Shown one piece after another: positions 33,769-42,858 of a stretch of DNA of 64,000 nucleotides (position 1 is the first letter of the stretch; every line of letters begins with the position of its first letter). The DNA comes from Deltaproteobacteria bacterium (GTDB taxonomy: Bacteria; Myxococcota_A; UBA796; SXON01). The notes beneath the pieces were generated by a model. It was given only the letters and a program-made list of their open reading frames with translations. It did no database searches and was not told the origin of the DNA. The position numbers and the translations under genes were made by a program. The stretch covers positions 49,835 through 113,834 of the forward strand of contig CANLGL010000010.1 of NCBI GenBank assembly GCA_947490345.1. The letters run 5' to 3'.

Positions 33769-36123
33769 ATGGCCCGCCCCTCCTGGCCACGCCGCCTGCT
33801 CCGCATCGCCGGCTGGCTGGTCGCGCTCGGTGTGCTCGCGCTCGGCCTCGCGGCGGTCCCCGCCGGCCTGGTCGCACGCGGCTGGAAGGACGAGGGAGAG
33901 GCGCTGGCCGACGCGCACGCTCGCTACGAGCTCGCCCACCCCGGCTGGAGCTTCCCCGCCCGCGTGCGCACGCGCTCGACCCCGCTGACCGCGGCGCCCA
34001 AGCGGCTCGTCGCTGAGGCGAAGGCGCGCGGCTACGAAGAAGCCTGCCCCGACCCCGGCCCGGGCCAGTTCTGCGCCAAGACGCTCAACGTCGTTCCCCG
34101 CACCGGCACCACCGAGCTGGAGCCGGTCGAGCTGGGCTGGCTGCTCGGTCCCGACGCCGAGGTGCGCGTACACCTGCCGCTTGCGGAAGCTCCCGAAACC
34201 CTGATCCAGGCGATCATCGCCGCGGAAGATCGGGAGTACCGCACCCACCACGGGGTGAACCTCCGGTCGATGGCGCGCGCGGTGTGGGCCAACGCGCAGG
34301 ACGGCGGGTACTCCCAGGGCGGTAGCACGCTGACCATGCAGGTGGTGCGCAACCTGAACCAACGTCGTGAGAAGACGGTGCAGCGGAAGCTCCAGGAGAT
34401 GGTGATGGCCTGGGCTATCGACCGCCACCTGGGCAAGGACGGCGTGCTGCAGATGTACCTGGATGCGCCTTATCTGGGGCAACGTGGGACGCTTTCGGTC
34501 TGTGGTTTCGAAGCGGCATCCCAGCACTACTTCGGCCACGGGGCCGCTGGGCTGACGCTGGCCGAGGCCGCCACCCTCGCCGGCATCCTCCCCGCGCCCG
34601 GTCGCTTCGCGCCCGACCGTTACCCCGACCGCGCCAAGGAACGTCGCGACCGGGTGCTGGCTGCGATGCACGATCTCTACGGTACGGACGTGACCGAAGC
34701 GCTTGCCACGCCGATCGCCACCGTCGAACCGGCCCCCTTCCCCGATCGTTACCCCGCCTACCTCTCCGCCACCCGCGTCTGGCTCGAAGAGCATCTGTCC
34801 CCGTCGGTGCTCTACGGGGCCGGGCTCGACATCGAAGTGGGCCTGGACGTCGTCGCGCAGGAGGAGGCCGAGGTCCTGTTCCCGGCGAAGACCCGCTACT
34901 TTGAGGGCCTCGTGGGCAGGTGGCGCACCACCGACCCGATGCAGGTCGCGGGGGTCGCCCTTGAGGTGGACACCGGGCTCATCCTGGCGATCTACGGCGG
35001 AACCGACGTCACCGCGATCAGCTTCAACCGGGCCACGCAGGCCATGCGTCAGCCCGGCTCCAGCTTCAAGCCGCTGACCTATGCGATGGCCTTCGAGCTC
35101 AAGGACGGCGAGGGCAAGCCCCGCTTCACCGCAGCGTCGACCGAGCCCAATTCCCCGAGGGACTTTTTGACCCCCCAAGGCAAGTGGCGGCCGCGCAACG
35201 TAGGCGGCGAGTACACCACGACGGCGTCGCTCGCGCACGCGCTCACGTGGTCCCAGAACATCGCCACCGCCTCGCTCCTGGAGGAGGCGGGGGGTCCCAA
35301 AGCGCTCATCGCCTTCGCGACGCGCCTGGGTTTTGACACCAGCCGCTTCCCCGAGGAGATGGGGCTGTGTCTGGGGCAGGGCGAGGTCACGCCGCTGGCG
35401 ATGGCGCAGTTCGCGGGGATCATCAGCAACGGCGGGCGACTGCTGAGCGCTTCGCCCGTGGCCCGCGCCGTCAACGCCGCCGGGGTCGAGGTCCTCGGGC
35501 CGCCCGTCGCGGGAGAGAGCGTCATCGAGCCGGTCGCCGCCGCGCTCACCCGCGAGATGATGAAGTCGGTCATCGAGGTCGGCACCGGCGGCGCCAGCCG
35601 GGGCGCCGGCGGCGAGGGCGGCTACCAGGGTCCGGCGATGGGCAAGACCGGCACCACCGACGCCGAGAAGGACCTCTGGTTTGTCGGGGCCACCCCGAAA
35701 ATCGCGATGGCGGTGTGGATCGGCTACGACACTCCCACCCCGCTCGGCGTCGCCGCCAGCGACCTCGCCGCGCCGCTGTGGGGCTGGTGGATGAACCGCG
35801 CCACCCGCGCCGACTTGACCGAGAAAGATCCCGCCACGGGCGCCCCCGTCTACCCCAAGTGGTCCGACGAGCCGAAGCTCCAGAAGCGCTCCATCTGCAA
35901 GGTCAGCGGGAAGCAGATGAACGCCACCTGCCCCGGCATCCAAGCGCCCTTCGCCGAGGGTACCGCCCCGCGCGAGGGCTGCCCCATCGAGCACCCCCCG
36001 GTGGTCGAGGAGATCGAGCTCGACGCCGACGGCAACCCCAAGCCGAAGCACGAGTCCCTGTGGAAGCGGCTGGCGCGCGAGCAGGAAGAGGCAGCGGCGG
36101 GTGGGGCGGGGTTGGCGCCGTAG
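33769..36123 (+). CDS. Class A penicillin-binding protein (PBP1-type)
   Basis: This 784-residue bifunctional enzyme polymerises and cross-links peptidoglycan at the inner membrane. It has an N-terminal membrane anchor (ALGVLALGLAAVPAGLVA), a glycosyltransferase domain with EDREYRTHHGVNLRS and GGSTLTMQVVRNL, and a transpeptidase with the serine tetrad PGSSFKPL, SQN and KTGTTD. The tail after residue 680 is charged, with four cysteines in two pairs. ATG 33769 was chosen; the long frame upstream belongs to the interrupted kinase-WD40 gene. It begins 17 bp after that gene. Confidence 0.93.
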   Translation: MARPSWPRRLLRIAGWLVALGVLALGLAAVPAGLVARGWKDEGEALADAHARYELAHPGWSFPARVRTRSTPLTAAPKRLVAEAKARGYEEACPDPGPGQFCAKTLNVVPRTGTTELEPVELGWLLGPDAEVRVHLPLAEAPETLIQAIIAAEDREYRTHHGVNLRSMARAVWANAQDGGYSQGGSTLTMQVVRNLNQRREKTVQRKLQEMVMAWAIDRHLGKDGVLQMYLDAPYLGQRGTLSVCGFEAASQHYFGHGAAGLTLAEAATLAGILPAPGRFAPDRYPDRAKERRDRVLAAMHDLYGTDVTEALATPIATVEPAPFPDRYPAYLSATRVWLEEHLSPSVLYGAGLDIEVGLDVVAQEEAEVLFPAKTRYFEGLVGRWRTTDPMQVAGVALEVDTGLILAIYGGTDVTAISFNRATQAMRQPGSSFKPLTYAMAFELKDGEGKPRFTAASTEPNSPRDFLTPQGKWRPRNVGGEYTTTASLAHALTWSQNIATASLLEEAGGPKALIAFATRLGFDTSRFPEEMGLCLGQGEVTPLAMAQFAGIISNGGRLLSASPVARAVNAAGVEVLGPPVAGESVIEPVAAALTREMMKSVIEVGTGGASRGAGGEGGYQGPAMGKTGTTDAEKDLWFVGATPKIAMAVWIGYDTPTPLGVAASDLAAPLWGWWMNRATRADLTEKDPATGAPVYPKWSDEPKLQKRSICKVSGKQMNATCPGIQAPFAEGTAPREGCPIEHPPVVEEIELDADGNPKPKHESLWKRLAREQEEAAAGGAGLAP

Positions 36124-36191
36124 GGGCCCCCGCGACGCGCCCAGGCCCCGCCTACCAGAATGCCCAGCGCCGGCGCGTCGCCCCCAAAGCC

Positions 36192-36866
36192 TCACAAATT
36201 CCGCAGCCCCCACCACGCCCGCCACCGCCACAAGCGGTCCTTCCGCCGCTTGTAGGGCGGCGCGCCCGCCGTCGTGGACAGCGTCGCCTCCCACAAGCGC
36301 TTGGCCTCCACGCCGTCCCCCGTTGCCGCCGCGGCACGTCCCGCCTTGAACCAGGCCTCGGCATGGGAGCCGTGCACCGTCGTCGCGCGCAGGTAGGCGT
36401 CCCGGGCCTCGGCGTGCTTCCCGGCACCCGTGTAGGCGTCGCCCAGGAGCACGCCGGGCTCACCCCAGCGCAACTCGGCGCGAATCGCCAGCGCCCGGTC
36501 GATGCCGGCCTGCCCTTCGGCAAGCCGACCCGCCGCAAGGTGCGCGAGCCCCTGGAAATAGTGGGCATCCTCGTCGTCAGGGTAGCGGCGCAGCACCTCG
36601 GCCACGAGCTTCATCGCCTCGGCCGGATCGTCGCGGCAGACGAGCCCGGCCAACTCGGTGCGGACGGGGAGATCGTGCGGATTCGTGGTGAGGCGCTCGC
36701 GCAGGAAGCGGGCACGCTGCCACCGGCGGATCGGTCCGCGGAAGTCCGGCAAGCGCCCCACGAACCAACTGCCGCCTGCGCCCCAGAGCAGAAGCACGGC
36801 CAGCACTCCCAAGAGCGGACCGCCGGTGAGCCCGGTGATCAGCATCCACGGGAGAAAGGTCTTCAT
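36192..36866 (-). CDS. TPR-repeat membrane protein
   Basis: The 224-residue protein has an N-terminal membrane segment (about residues 10-30, LITGLTGGPLLGVLAVLLLW). Three or four tetratricopeptide repeats follow, for example AHYFQGLAHLAAGRLAEGQA and GVLLGDAYTGAGKHAEARDA, and it ends in a basic stretch (PPYKRRKDRLWRWRAWW). It is the last gene after fabF, 17 bp away, and probably co-transcribed with the lipid genes. It may be a scaffold in envelope biogenesis (inference). Confidence 0.8.
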   Translation of the reverse strand: MKTFLPWMLITGLTGGPLLGVLAVLLLWGAGGSWFVGRLPDFRGPIRRWQRARFLRERLTTNPHDLPVRTELAGLVCRDDPAEAMKLVAEVLRRYPDDEDAHYFQGLAHLAAGRLAEGQAGIDRALAIRAELRWGEPGVLLGDAYTGAGKHAEARDAYLRATTVHGSHAEAWFKAGRAAAATGDGVEAKRLWEATLSTTAGAPPYKRRKDRLWRWRAWWGLRNL

Positions 36867-36883
36867 GCGGAGCGCACGGCGCG

Positions 36884-38125
36884 CTACCCTTCGAAGGTCC
36901 GGAAGACCAGCGTCGCGTTGACCCCGCCGAATCCGAAGCTGTTGCTGATCGCAGTGCGCAGGCGCGCGTCACGAGCCACCAGCGGCACATAGTCGAGGTC
37001 GCACGCGGGATCGGGGGTGACGAGGTTGGCCGTGGGCGGAACCTTTTGCTCGTGGAGCGCCAGCACCGTCGCGACCGCTTCGACGCCGCCCGCCGCGCCC
37101 AGCATGTGCCCGGTGACGCCCTTGGTGCTTGAGACCATCAGCCTGCGCGCGTGGTCGCCGAACGCGGTCTTGAGCGCCGACGTCTCGCTGCTGTCGTTCT
37201 GCGGGGTGCTGGTGCCGTGGGCATTGATGTAGTCGACCGCGTCGGGCGCGATCTTGGCGCTGCGCAGGGCCGCCAGCATGCACCTGGCAGCACCCGCGCC
37301 ACCCGGCGACGGCGCCGTGTCGTGCCAGGCGTCGTTGTTGAGCCCGTAGCCGATCAGCTCTGCAAACACGGTGGCACCGCGCGCGCGGGCATGCTCCAAC
37401 TCTTCGAGCACGAGAATGCCGGCGCCCTCGCCCATGACAAAACCGTCGCGATGCAGGTCGAACGGACGGCTGGCAGTGGCCGGGTCGTCGTTGCGCTTGG
37501 ACAGCGCCCGCATCACCATGAAGCCGGCCAGCCCGACCGGGGTGACCGCCGCCTCGCAGCCGCCGGCCAGGATGACATCCGCGTCGTCAGCGACGATGGC
37601 GCGCCATGCCTCACCAATCGCGTGGTTGCCCGTGGCACAGGCGGTGGTCACGCACAGCGCGGGGCCCTGTGCTCCGTACCGAATGGCGATTTGCCCGGCG
37701 GCAAGGTTGGTCAGCGCGCGCGGGATGAAGAAGGGCGAGAGCCCCTTCCAGCCGTGCTGATCGAAGAGTCGCGACCCGTTGACGATTTCCTGCAAACCGC
37801 CGATGCCCGTGCCGACGTAGACGCCGAAGCGAGGGTCGCCGTCCTCCGTGGGCCGGATGCCCGCATGCTCCAACGCCTCGTCCGCCGCGTACATCGCGTA
37901 GCGGGCAAACAGGTCCAACCGACGCGACACCTTCTTGTCGATTCGCTTGTCGGCGTCAAAGTCCTTCACCTCGGCAGCGATGTGCACGGGCATCGACGAC
38001 GTGTCGAAGCGACTGACCGTGGCCGTGCCAGAACGGGCGGCCAACATGGCCTGCCAGGTCGTGGACACATCGTTTCCGCAAGGGGTCACCGCCCCGAGGC
38101 CGGTGACCACCACCCGTCGAGTCAC
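36884..38125 (-). CDS. fabF: 3-oxoacyl-ACP synthase II
   Basis: FabF extends acyl-ACP with malonyl-ACP in fatty acid synthesis. The 413-residue product has the full Cys-His-His triad: the cysteine in VTTACATGNHAIGEAW near residue 163, the histidine in INAHGTSTPQND near 303, and the second in GVTGHMLGAAGG near 340. The N-terminus VVVTGLGAVTPCG and the C-terminal NSFGFGGVNATLVF are standard. It starts 3 bp after the acpP stop, so the genes are co-translated. Confidence 0.97.
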   Translation of the reverse strand: MTRRVVVTGLGAVTPCGNDVSTTWQAMLAARSGTATVSRFDTSSMPVHIAAEVKDFDADKRIDKKVSRRLDLFARYAMYAADEALEHAGIRPTEDGDPRFGVYVGTGIGGLQEIVNGSRLFDQHGWKGLSPFFIPRALTNLAAGQIAIRYGAQGPALCVTTACATGNHAIGEAWRAIVADDADVILAGGCEAAVTPVGLAGFMVMRALSKRNDDPATASRPFDLHRDGFVMGEGAGILVLEELEHARARGATVFAELIGYGLNNDAWHDTAPSPGGAGAARCMLAALRSAKIAPDAVDYINAHGTSTPQNDSSETSALKTAFGDHARRLMVSSTKGVTGHMLGAAGGVEAVATVLALHEQKVPPTANLVTPDPACDLDYVPLVARDARLRTAISNSFGFGGVNATLVFRTFEG

Positions 38126-38128
38126 GAG

Positions 38129-38374
38129 CTACTTCGCCACCTTGTCGCTGATGTAGTTGATGGCATCCTTCACCGTGGAGATCTTCTCGGCGTCTTCGTC
38201 AGGGATCTCGATTCCGAACTCCTTCTCGATGGCCATCACCAGCTCGACAATGTCCAAGGAGTCGGCGCCCAGGTCGTCGATGAAGGATGCGTCAGGCGCG
38301 ACCTCGGCGGGGTTGACGCCGAGAGACTCTGCGATCAGGTCCTTTACGCGGCGGGTGGTGTCTTCGCTGGCCAT
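38129..38374 (-). CDS. acpP: Acyl carrier protein
   Basis: This is an 81-residue ACP. The phosphopantetheine serine is in [15 protein letters not shown]. The protein is acidic with helices matching the family ([38 protein letters not shown]). ATG 38374, with GAGG about 8 bp upstream, gives the standard length; an in-frame ATG at 38407 would only add a non-conserved extension. It lies between plsX and fabF. Confidence 0.96.
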   Translation of the reverse strand: MASEDTTRRVKDLIAESLGVNPAEVAPDASFIDDLGADSLDIVELVMAIEKEFGIEIPDEDAEKISTVKDAINYISDKVAK

Positions 38375-38407
38375 GGGGGTGATCCTCGATTTCGGGCAGA
38401 CTATCAT

Positions 38408-38455
38408 GTGACGGGGGAAAGGGCCCCCCGCCGCGCCCTCCCGCCACGGCCTTAC
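38408..38455. repeat. Partial copy of the dispersed hairpin repeat
   Basis: Between plsX and acpP, the sequence CTATCATGTGACGGGGGAAAGGGCC (about 38401-38425, split here as CTATCATGTGA and CGGGGGAAAGGGCC) resembles the hairpin end of the element at 60361-60402. It may act as an intra-operon processing or attenuation site. Confidence 0.4.
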
Positions 38456-39451
38456 TTACGCGCGGGTCAAAAGCCGGGTGCTGTCCTTGCGGACGGCAGC
38501 CACCAGCCCGGCGTCAGCACAGGCGCGGGCATACCGCAGCGCGCTCGCGACGGCACGCGCATCGGCGCGGCCGTGACCGACCACCGCCACGCCGTCGACC
38601 CCGAGCAGGATCGCGCCACCAACGCTGTCGTAGGTGGTCCGCTGCCGAAAACGCCGGAACGCCCCCGCCAACAACCACCGCCCCATCAGCGCATCCGGCC
38701 GTCGCCGAAGCTCTTCTCGTAAAACATGACCTGCAACCTCGATCGTTCCCTCGACCGTCTTGAGCATCACATTGCCGACGAAGCCATCACAAACCAACAC
38801 GTCACACTCGCCGCGCAGCGCGCCCAGAGGCTCGATGTTGCCGACGAACGCAAGGTCCAACGCCTCGATCTCGCCGTAGGCCGCGCGCACTTGGGTGTTG
38901 CCCTTGCCGCGCTCTTCGCCGTTGGCGAGCAAGCCCACCCGCGGCTGTTGCAGCTTCAACACCGCCCGCGCATAGGCCTCGCCCAACACCGCGAACTGCG
39001 CGAGATGCTGAGGCTTGCAATCTACATTCGCCCCGAGATCGAGCAGCACCAGTTGCCCCCCGTCACGACGCGGCACCACCGTACACAGCGGCGCCCGATC
39101 CACCCCTGGAAGCATGCCGAGCACGTGCTGGGCCGACGCAAGCGCGGCGCCGGAGTGCCCGCAGGTGACCGCCGCTTGGACGGTGCCATCGCGCAGGAGC
39201 TCGAAGATCCGCCGAATCGAAGAGTTGGGCTTTTTTCGGAGCGGGCTGGTGGCCGGTTCGTCCATGGCCACGATCTCCGGGGCGTGCACGACCTCGGCGC
39301 CCTTGGGCACGCGCCCGCGGAGCCGGTCGGTGTCGCCCACGAGGAGCACCGGCACGCCCTGCGACAGCGCCAGCGCGGCGCCTTCGAGAATCGCTTCGGG
39401 CGCGTGGTCGCCCCCAAACGCGTCGAGCGCGACGGGGCGGAGGTCGGCCAC
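38456..39451 (-). CDS. plsX: Phosphate acyltransferase PlsX
   Basis: PlsX makes acyl-phosphate from acyl-ACP for glycerolipid synthesis. The 331-residue product has ALDAFGGDHAPEAILEGA at the start, MDEPATSPLRKKPNSS, CGHSGAALASAQHVLG, LLDLGANVDCKPQHL, GLLANGEERGKGNTQV and CDGFVGNVMLKTVEG, all family signatures. It lies 5 bp after rpmF, the common bacterial order rpmF-plsX. Confidence 0.97.
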   Translation of the reverse strand: MADLRPVALDAFGGDHAPEAILEGAALALSQGVPVLLVGDTDRLRGRVPKGAEVVHAPEIVAMDEPATSPLRKKPNSSIRRIFELLRDGTVQAAVTCGHSGAALASAQHVLGMLPGVDRAPLCTVVPRRDGGQLVLLDLGANVDCKPQHLAQFAVLGEAYARAVLKLQQPRVGLLANGEERGKGNTQVRAAYGEIEALDLAFVGNIEPLGALRGECDVLVCDGFVGNVMLKTVEGTIEVAGHVLREELRRRPDALMGRWLLAGAFRRFRQRTTYDSVGGAILLGVDGVAVVGHGRADARAVASALRYARACADAGLVAAVRKDSTRLLTRA

Positions 39452-39456
39452 GCCGC

Positions 39457-39654
39457 CTATTCGGGCGCGGCGGCGTCGTTATCGGCGAAGATCTTGCGAC
39501 CGCGGTAGCTACCGCACGCGGCGCACACGCGATGACGGAGCTTCGGCGCGCCGCAGTCCGGGCAGGACTCGACGGCGGCGGTGAGCTTGATCGCGTCGTG
39601 CGACCGGCGCATGCCGGTCTGGCTGCGGGACATGCGCTTCTTGGGTACGGGCAT
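39457..39654 (-). CDS. rpmF: Ribosomal protein L32
   Basis: The 65-residue protein begins MPVPKKRMSRSQTGMRRSHD and contains the zinc-binding cysteines CPDCG and CAACG. It lies between yceD and plsX with gaps of 4-5 bp, the conserved arrangement that links ribosome and lipid synthesis. Confidence 0.97.
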   Translation of the reverse strand: MPVPKKRMSRSQTGMRRSHDAIKLTAAVESCPDCGAPKLRHRVCAACGSYRGRKIFADNDAAAPE

Positions 39655-39658
39655 GGGA

Positions 39659-40210
39659 CTAGTCCTCGGAAGGGAGATTCAGGGAGAGAAGTGGGGCACG
39701 CCAACCGAAGCTGGTCGGAGTGTTCTGCGCGCCGGCGAGGGCGCGGAATCGGGCCTGACAGGCTTCGTCGTCCGCGTCGTCGGGTTGGCCGCACGTGAGT
39801 CGCGAGGGGCGTTCCACCATGGCCCATTCGCGCACGACGGCGACCAGGTCCAGCGTGACACCATCGAATTCGCCGACGTCGTCGACCGAGAAACCCACGT
39901 CCACCGGGGGCTGGGGCAGCCCATCCTCGTCGTCGGTGCTTTCGGGGAGGGCGGCCATCGGCGAGTAGACAATGCTGACGTCGCCACCGAGGCTGACCAC
40001 CAGTGGCTCCCCGCAGCGGTCGCAAGGAAGGTCGCCGACGAGGTGGAGTTCACCTCGGGCGGCGATGTGGACCCCGTGACGGGTGAGCGTGAGCGCACCG
40101 TCGAAGGCCTTGACCTCGCCGCCGAGACCCGCCGCGCACGCCGCCGCGGCCCAGGGGCCGAGCGCGATGTCGAGCCCCGGTGTGGGGATGTCGGTGAAGG
40201 CCACGTTCAC
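39659..40210 (-). CDS. yceD: YceD/DUF177 family protein
   Basis: The 183-residue protein has the DUF177 core: GELHLVGDLPCDRCGEPLVV near residues 53-72, then DLDLVAV-type region (GVTLDLVAVVREWAMVERPS) and a closing CQARFRAL. YceD proteins affect 23S rRNA accumulation and sit upstream of rpmF in most bacteria, as here. The cysteines in PCDRCGE and RLTCGQ could bind a metal. Confidence 0.88.
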   Translation of the reverse strand: MNVAFTDIPTPGLDIALGPWAAAACAAGLGGEVKAFDGALTLTRHGVHIAARGELHLVGDLPCDRCGEPLVVSLGGDVSIVYSPMAALPESTDDEDGLPQPPVDVGFSVDDVGEFDGVTLDLVAVVREWAMVERPSRLTCGQPDDADDEACQARFRALAGAQNTPTSFGWRAPLLSLNLPSED

Positions 40211-40270
40211 GAGAGACTCCGGTTGCCGGTAGACAGAAGCGCGGGCGTCTACCCCAGCGCGGCCACCCCG

Positions 40271-41152
40271 TCAAACCAGCTCGGGATGCCCACACGCACG
40301 ATCGCACCGACGGATCGCGTCGCGGTGCGCGGCAAGGTCGGCGCCGGAGTCCGCCAAGGGTCCCGACGCCCGGCCCGGCTTGAACGGGCACACCAGCGCC
40401 GAGCCATCGGGCAAGAGCGCCAGACGCAGCCCGCCGACCTCGCATTTGCCGCCATTCCGCGGCGCGCCGGGGCCGCCGGCGCTCATCGAGCCGAGCACCT
40501 CACGCGCCCCAGCGGACGTCTTCTGCAACGGCCAGCCCTCGGCCAACGCCGCGGTCACGCCCGTGCGGGCCAGAGCCGACAACGACACGCCCTGCCAGGG
40601 CGGACACAGCACCACGCCGTCAGCGCCGAGGCCGCGCGCCGCTTCGAAGTTCGCCCGCGCGCCCGCCGCGGACGCCTCCGAGATCGGCACGTGCACGTGC
40701 ACCGTGAGCGGCACCCCGCGGCTGTTCCGGGCGTGAACCAGCGCCCGGACGGCGTCCTCGCCTGGCCCCGCGAGCGAGGCGGCGACAAGCTCGCAGAGCT
40801 GCATGCCCCGGTCCAGGAGCTCTTCGGCCCGCGCCGCCGACAAGCCGTCGGGACCCGTGCGAACCGTCACCGGCATCTCCAACCGATGGCAAAAGCGGAC
40901 CAGATCAGGGAGGAGCGCATGACCTGCGTGCGCAGTGATCCGCACCGGCATCGGCCCGGCCCACTGCAGCAGCTCCACCACGCGCTCCTGCCACGCCTCC
41001 AGGGTCAGCCCCGGCACCTCCCCGGGGAGCGGCGCGTCCAAGCCGTCGAGGCGGATGTCGAGCCGGGCGGGACGCTGTCCGAGGCCGAGCCGGGCCTTTT
41101 CGCGGCGGAGGCGGGACGTCGCGCGGATGCGGAGGGTCTCGATGAGCTTCAC
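40271..41152 (-). CDS. Radical-SAM-like protein lacking the cluster cysteines
   Basis: The 293-residue protein reads like a radical SAM barrel: LDIRLDGLDAPLPGEVPGL, VRITAHAGHALLPDLV, VTVRTGPDGLSAARAEELLD, VHVHVPISEASAAGARANFE and a SPASM-like tail with KCEVGGLRLALLPDGSALVC and DRACGHPELV. The N-terminal CxxxCxxC loop that binds the 4Fe-4S cluster is absent. It is therefore either catalytically dead or a repurposed barrel. It starts the operon leading to yceD, 60 bp upstream. Function is unknown. Confidence 0.6.
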   Translation of the reverse strand: MKLIETLRIRATSRLRREKARLGLGQRPARLDIRLDGLDAPLPGEVPGLTLEAWQERVVELLQWAGPMPVRITAHAGHALLPDLVRFCHRLEMPVTVRTGPDGLSAARAEELLDRGMQLCELVAASLAGPGEDAVRALVHARNSRGVPLTVHVHVPISEASAAGARANFEAARGLGADGVVLCPPWQGVSLSALARTGVTAALAEGWPLQKTSAGAREVLGSMSAGGPGAPRNGGKCEVGGLRLALLPDGSALVCPFKPGRASGPLADSGADLAAHRDAIRRCDRACGHPELV

Positions 41153-41623
41153 GGGCGGGCAGATATCAAACTCGGGCGCGTTTCGTGTGTGACGGCTCGG
41201 CTCAACTTGATCCCCAGATACAGCGCCTGACTCCCGCCCCGACGGCGCGACTCAGCATACCGAAGTCCCGCGCCGGTTCTCCACGCCTGCATCTGCTCTG
41301 GGCGCCACGCGGAGGAGCCGCTGGCCACCGCGCGGCGAGCGTCCTCCCCACGAGTTTCTTGATAGTTACGCATGCCGTCGCGACGCCGGCTCATGGGGCC
41401 ATGAAACTGTTGCGGCACGGCGACCCCCAGGCGTAGGCGGCTCAGAAAGCACGCCGCCGACGCGAAACCACGCGATACGGATCGCGAAATACTAGCCCTT
41501 CCACCCCATAGAGACCATGATCGCCAAAGCGATGGCACGAATGCGAGCCACCACAAATCACCTTGGCTGGCCACCCCGCCCCTCGGACGGGCCGTGTCGA
41601 CTGCCTGTCGGACGACCCGACAA

Positions 41624-41682
41624 ACGTCGTAACCGCGGACATTATTCGATGGGTGACGCCTCACCCTAGCCGTTGTGTCCGC
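41624..41682. repeat. 59 bp nested palindromic repeat, copy 1
   Basis: It shares about 53 of 59 bases with 41813-41871. It has an outer inverted repeat GCGGACA/TGTCCGC and an inner stem GGGTGA/TCACCC. Confidence 0.85.
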
Positions 41683-41812
41683 GCGAAGCGGTTGCGACGA
41701 GCTCTGGCGCCGCAGTCCTGTCGGCAGCAGCGCGGCCGTGTGGCAGAAAATCAAGGTTCACCCATGGGGCGGTGATTGAGGCGCGGCGTCGAAGGCCCAA
41801 TGGAGCCGACCA

Positions 41813-41871
41813 ACGTCGTAACCGCGGACATTACTCGCAGGGTGAGGCCTCACCCTACCCGTTGTGTCCGC
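41813..41871. repeat. 59 bp nested palindromic repeat, copy 2
   Basis: Second copy, with a perfect 16 bp inner palindrome GGGTGAGGCCTCACCC and the same outer GCGGACA/TGTCCGC arms. The spacing to copy 1 is 130 bp. Confidence 0.85.
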
Positions 41872-42126
41872 CGCCGGAGGAGCCAGGCGATGGGGATCGC
41901 GAGAACCGCCCCGCTGTGCTGCTGACCGACGTAGAAACAACTGTTCCAGGCCCGTTCTCTTGAACTCCCCATCGATCTTGGTATTTTATCGACTTTGCCT
42001 GAGCAAAACCGCCCGATGCGGATCGCGTGGTCGGAGTCCCCTCGAAAAGCACAATTGGCGCGCCGTCGGGGGTTGGGCGACGAACCAACGCCGACAATTC
42101 GCGCTCACCATGGCGCGATCAGCCGC

Positions 42127-42173
42127 AAAACTGCTTTTCGAGCTGGCTACGCCTCGGAAAACTGCTTTTCGAG
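42127..42173. repeat. Two copies of a 16 bp sequence at 31 bp period
   Basis: AAAACTGCTTTTCGAG occurs at 42127-42142 and 42158-42173, in each case followed by a TACGC-containing stretch, so the unit is a partial tandem duplication. Confidence 0.8.
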
Positions 42174-42287
42174 GCGACTACGCTGCCTCCGCGGCGGCCA
42201 CACCCTCCGCGGCGAGCCGCCTCCGCGCAGGCTCAAAAAGCTCGGCTACGCCGTGGACCTTCCGGCGGCAGCGTAGCGGGTGCCCGA

Positions 42288-42331
42288 GCACAGGGCGGCG
42301 AGCCCTCTCCCCCCACTTTTCATGATAGCAA
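42288..42331. repeat. Hairpin remnant of the dispersed element
   Basis: AGGGCGGCGAGCCCTCTCCCC followed by TGATAG resembles the end of copy B at 60361-60402. It forms a short AGGGC/GCCCT hairpin just upstream of the next gene. Confidence 0.5.
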
Positions 42332-42337
42332 GCGCCA

Positions 42338-42847
42338 GTGAGACCCCTCGCCACCATCATCCTGTGCATCCTCTGGATCCTCGCCTGCACCGGCGGCGGC
42401 GAGCCCCATCCTGCGGCGGCGTACGTGGCCGCGCTCGAGCCGGCGATGGTGGACAACGCGGCGCTCGCGCAGCGCTTCCTCACCGAGGCCTCCCGGATCA
42501 AGAAGAAGGAGACGGACGGCGCCCAGCTCGCGGAGGTCATCGCGAAGGAGCTGGCGCCCAAGGCCGAAGAGCTCTCGCGCGCGGCCGGGGCGGTCTCGCC
42601 ACTGGACCCCCGCCTCACCGTGACCCATGCCGTCCTGGTCAAGGCCTGGGCCGACCGCGCCGCAGCCTACGGCGCGATGAGGGACGCGTGGGCCGCGGGC
42701 GATCTGATCGGGTGGGACGCGGCGGTGAAGAAGAACACCCAGTCCAAGCTCGACGAGGAGCGCTACTTCACCGACGTCAACGCGCTCTTGGCGCCCGAGG
42801 GTCTCGTGCTTCGGCAGTACCCACAGCCGGCGGCGGCGGCACCCTGA
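42338..42847 (+). CDS. Small helical lipoprotein
   Basis: This 169-residue protein has the signal IILCILWILAC (Cys17) and an all-helical body rich in Ala, Lys and Glu (AALAQRFLTEASRIKKKETD, VLVKAWADRAAAYGAMRDAW), ending in Pro/Ala. The start is GTG 42338. It lies 11 bp upstream of the DUF4932-like protease. I recognise no family. Confidence 0.75.
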   Translation: MRPLATIILCILWILACTGGGEPHPAAAYVAALEPAMVDNAALAQRFLTEASRIKKKETDGAQLAEVIAKELAPKAEELSRAAGAVSPLDPRLTVTHAVLVKAWADRAAAYGAMRDAWAAGDLIGWDAAVKKNTQSKLDEERYFTDVNALLAPEGLVLRQYPQPAAAAP

Positions 42848-42858
42848 CCCGACCCGGT

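Larger units (their letters stand above)
41153..42337. other. 1.2 kb gene-free region with repeats
   Basis: No convincing gene on either strand. Open frames are Arg/Ser-rich and lack start signals. The region has lower, patchier GC than its neighbours. It holds two 59 bp palindromic repeats (41624, 41813), a 31 bp-period duplication (42127-42173) and a hairpin remnant of the dispersed element (about 42285-42331). Confidence 0.6.

Noticed and set aside
33616..36294. 892-residue open frame antisense to the penicillin-binding protein
   Set aside because: The plus strand carries all PBP motifs; the antisense frame is compositionally odd and has no domain.
41624..41871. 59 bp repeats as a CRISPR array
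   Set aside because: There are only two copies with a 130 bp spacer, large nested palindromes and no cas genes.
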